Of a stretch of 6,396 nt of DNA, positions 5,472 through 6,396 are shown piece by piece; position 1 is the first letter of the stretch, and each line of letters starts with the position of its first letter. The notes under the pieces are model-generated. The model worked only from the letters and a program-made list of their open reading frames with translations, did no database searches and was not told the DNA's origin. Both the position numbers and the translations under genes were made by a program. The DNA comes from an uncultured Campylobacter sp. (GTDB taxonomy: Bacteria; Campylobacterota; Campylobacteria; Campylobacterales; Campylobacteraceae): the NCBI RefSeq assembly GCF_938045595.1, contig NZ_CALIBB010000231.1, positions 1-6,396 on the forward strand, read 5' to 3'.

Positions 5472-6017
5472 ATGAAGAAATTTCTAATTTCATCAATTTT
5501 AGTCGCAAGCGCCTTGATCGCTCACGAGCACGGCGATATGCAAAATTTTGACCCTAAGACCGGCAAGCACCTCGTCATTGCGATGGAGCAACTAGGCGAG
5601 AAGGGCAACATGAACGTAGGCGAGGTCGTAGCGGTCGAGACGAACTACGGCGTGGCGTTTTTCCCAAATTTAAAAGGTCTTGCTAGCGGCGCGCACGGCT
5701 TTCACGTGCATCAAAACGCCGACTGCGGCGCGACCGAGAAGGGTCTAGGTATGAAAGCGGGCGGCCACTGGGATCCAAGCGATACCAAAAAACACTCGTT
5801 TGCTTGGGATGATAGCGGTCACAAGGGCGATCTGCCTGCGCTTTTCGTCGATGCCGAGGGCAATGCGGTCTATCCGGTGTTAGCTCCGAAGATCAAGAGC
5901 CTAGATGAGCTAAAGGGCCACTCGCTGATGGTTCACGTAGGCGGCGATAACCACAGCGACCATCCAAAGCCGCTCGGCGGCGGTGGCGCTAGAATGGTCT
6001 GCGGCGTTATAAAATAA
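5472..6017 (+). CDS. sodC: Periplasmic Cu/Zn superoxide dismutase
   Basis: SodC converts superoxide to oxygen and hydrogen peroxide in the periplasm. ATG 5472 is chosen because AAAGGA (5460-5465) lies 6 nt upstream and the protein then begins with a signal peptide, MKKFLISSILVASALIA (1-17). The longer in-frame ATG at 5430 would place the promoter inside the gene and bury the signal peptide. The mature 181-residue precursor carries the full metal site: copper ligands H78 and H80 (GFHVHQNADC, 76-85), bridging H99 (GGHWDP), zinc ligands H108, H117 and D120 (HKGDLPAL), and copper ligand H155 (VHVGGDNHSD). C85 and C177 are the conserved disulfide pair, and R174 is the active-site arginine. The sequence AHEHGD at the mature N-terminus adds two extra histidines. 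It sits 65 bp after modB but has its own promoter and a hairpin after its stop. Confidence 0.97.
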   Translation: MKKFLISSILVASALIAHEHGDMQNFDPKTGKHLVIAMEQLGEKGNMNVGEVVAVETNYGVAFFPNLKGLASGAHGFHVHQNADCGATEKGLGMKAGGHWDPSDTKKHSFAWDDSGHKGDLPALFVDAEGNAVYPVLAPKIKSLDELKGHSLMVHVGGDNHSDHPKPLGGGGARMVCGVIK

Positions 6018-6025
6018 GCTTCTTC

Positions 6026-6047
6026 GCGGATGAAATTAATCATCCGC
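6026..6047 (+). terminator. Hairpin after sodC, possible terminator
   Basis: GCGGATGA (6026-6033) pairs perfectly with TCATCCGC (6040-6047) around a 6-nt AT loop, starting 8 nt after the sodC stop. It is the best terminator-like stem in the window, but the sequence that follows (AATCTCTAAG) lacks a run of T, so it may act as a 3'-end stabiliser or a weak or bidirectional terminator instead. Confidence 0.5.
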
Positions 6048-6057
6048 AATCTCTAAG

Positions 6058-6197
6058 TATGTCCGCTATGCGGTTAAATTTACGCGATGAAATTTCGCCG
6101 TCCGCAGCGCCGAGATACGCCCGCTTTGCCGTTAAATTTACGCACGGCGGGCTTTTGATACAACCTATGCAGCGCAAATTTTATGTTAAATTTACGC
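6058..6197. repeat. Degenerate direct repeat with GTTAAATTTACGC core, three copies
   Basis: Two 28-bp copies, 6058-6085 and 6116-6143, match at 24 of 28 positions. A third copy keeps only the 13-bp core GTTAAATTTACGC at 6185-6197. The cores start 58 and 54 bp apart, so the array is nearly regular. The intervening bases differ, which is unlike a CRISPR of this size, and the core is related to CGGTTAAAWTT words in the 1889-2571 spacer. Confidence 0.55.
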
Positions 6198-6383
6198 GCC
6201 GCGCGCTCCTTGTCTCCCGCTTAAATTTTAAAATTTAGCCTTGTTTGCGCGCATTGCGCTTCCGCCCTGTTTTTGTCGCAGCGGAGTAAAATTTTTCAAA
6301 TTTAAATCAAAGCTTTAAATTTACAGCGCCGAGCTATTTTGGCAGCGCGAGCTTCATTTAACTTTTTCTTCACGACTTTTTCC

Positions 6384-6389
6384 TACAAT
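6384..6389 (+). promoter_or_regulatory. Probable promoter of a gene beyond the right edge
   Basis: TACAAT fits the TAnaAT core and follows two T-rich patches (ACTTTTTCTT at 6361-6370 and CTTTTTC at 6376-6382) with the roughly 10-bp phasing typical of epsilonproteobacterial promoters. No start codon follows inside the window, so the target gene is unseen. Confidence 0.4.
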
Positions 6390-6396
6390 CACGCCA

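Larger units (their letters stand above)
6018..6396. other. Gene-free spacer downstream of sodC
   Basis: No credible gene is seen on either strand to the window's end. The spacer holds the sodC hairpin, a degenerate 28-bp direct repeat with a third partial copy (listed separately), a perfect 16-bp palindrome TAAATTTTAAAATTTA (6222-6237), GC-rich patches alternating with AAATTT words, and a promoter-like site at the right edge. Confidence 0.6.

Noticed and set aside
6058..6197. CRISPR array downstream of sodC
   Set aside because: Only two full repeat copies with four mismatches, a third reduced to 13 bp, and spacers that share low-complexity sequence. No cas gene is in the window.

Overview
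The window looks like chromosomal DNA from a Campylobacter or a close epsilonproteobacterial relative. The evidence is AT-rich spacers packed with AAATTT/AAAATTTT words, -10 boxes of the gnTAnaAT type preceded by T-rich stretches, AAGGA ribosome binding sites, and a surE gene overlapping a ThiF/TcdA-like gene, a pairing I recall from C. jejuni. The coding sequence is GC-rich for the genus (many GCG, GGC and CGC codons), which fits a higher-GC oral-type species such as the gracilis/showae/rectus group. The species is inference. All confident genes are on the + strand.

Layout. Positions 1-447 hold no convincing gene. They contain a possible 20-codon gene tail at the left edge and a large hairpin just before surE. 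surE (5'-nucleotidase) and tcdA (tRNA threonylcarbamoyladenosine dehydratase) form a two-gene overlapping unit at 448-1888. Positions 1889-2571 are gene-free, with short repeats, a perfect 16-bp palindrome and a long hairpin next to the following gene. A small nitroreductase-family flavoprotein and modD are then packed 2 bp apart (2572-3923). A 116-bp spacer with a 14-bp perfect palindrome and a probable promoter leads to a ModA-like binding protein and a ModB-like permease sharing an ATGA overlap (4040-5406). sodC (periplasmic Cu/Zn superoxide dismutase) follows with its own promoter (true start 5472, stop 6017) and a hairpin behind it. Positions 6018-6396 are a repeat-bearing spacer ending in a probable outward-facing promoter for a gene beyond the window.

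How the genes fit together. The centre is an oxyanion-metal (molybdate or tungstate) module: binding protein, permease and ModD, a phosphoribosyltransferase-fold protein of unknown reaction. The ATPase (ModC) is not in the window, and ModD is tied to a nitroreductase rather than to the transporter transcript. surE/tcdA and sodC are housekeeping or stress genes with no evident functional tie to this module. I found no CRISPR array, insertion sequence, rRNA or tRNA. The points most worth checking are the missing modC, the nitroreductase-modD pairing, the palindrome at the modA promoter, and the two large hairpins placed just upstream of the ribosome binding sites of the first gene of two operons.
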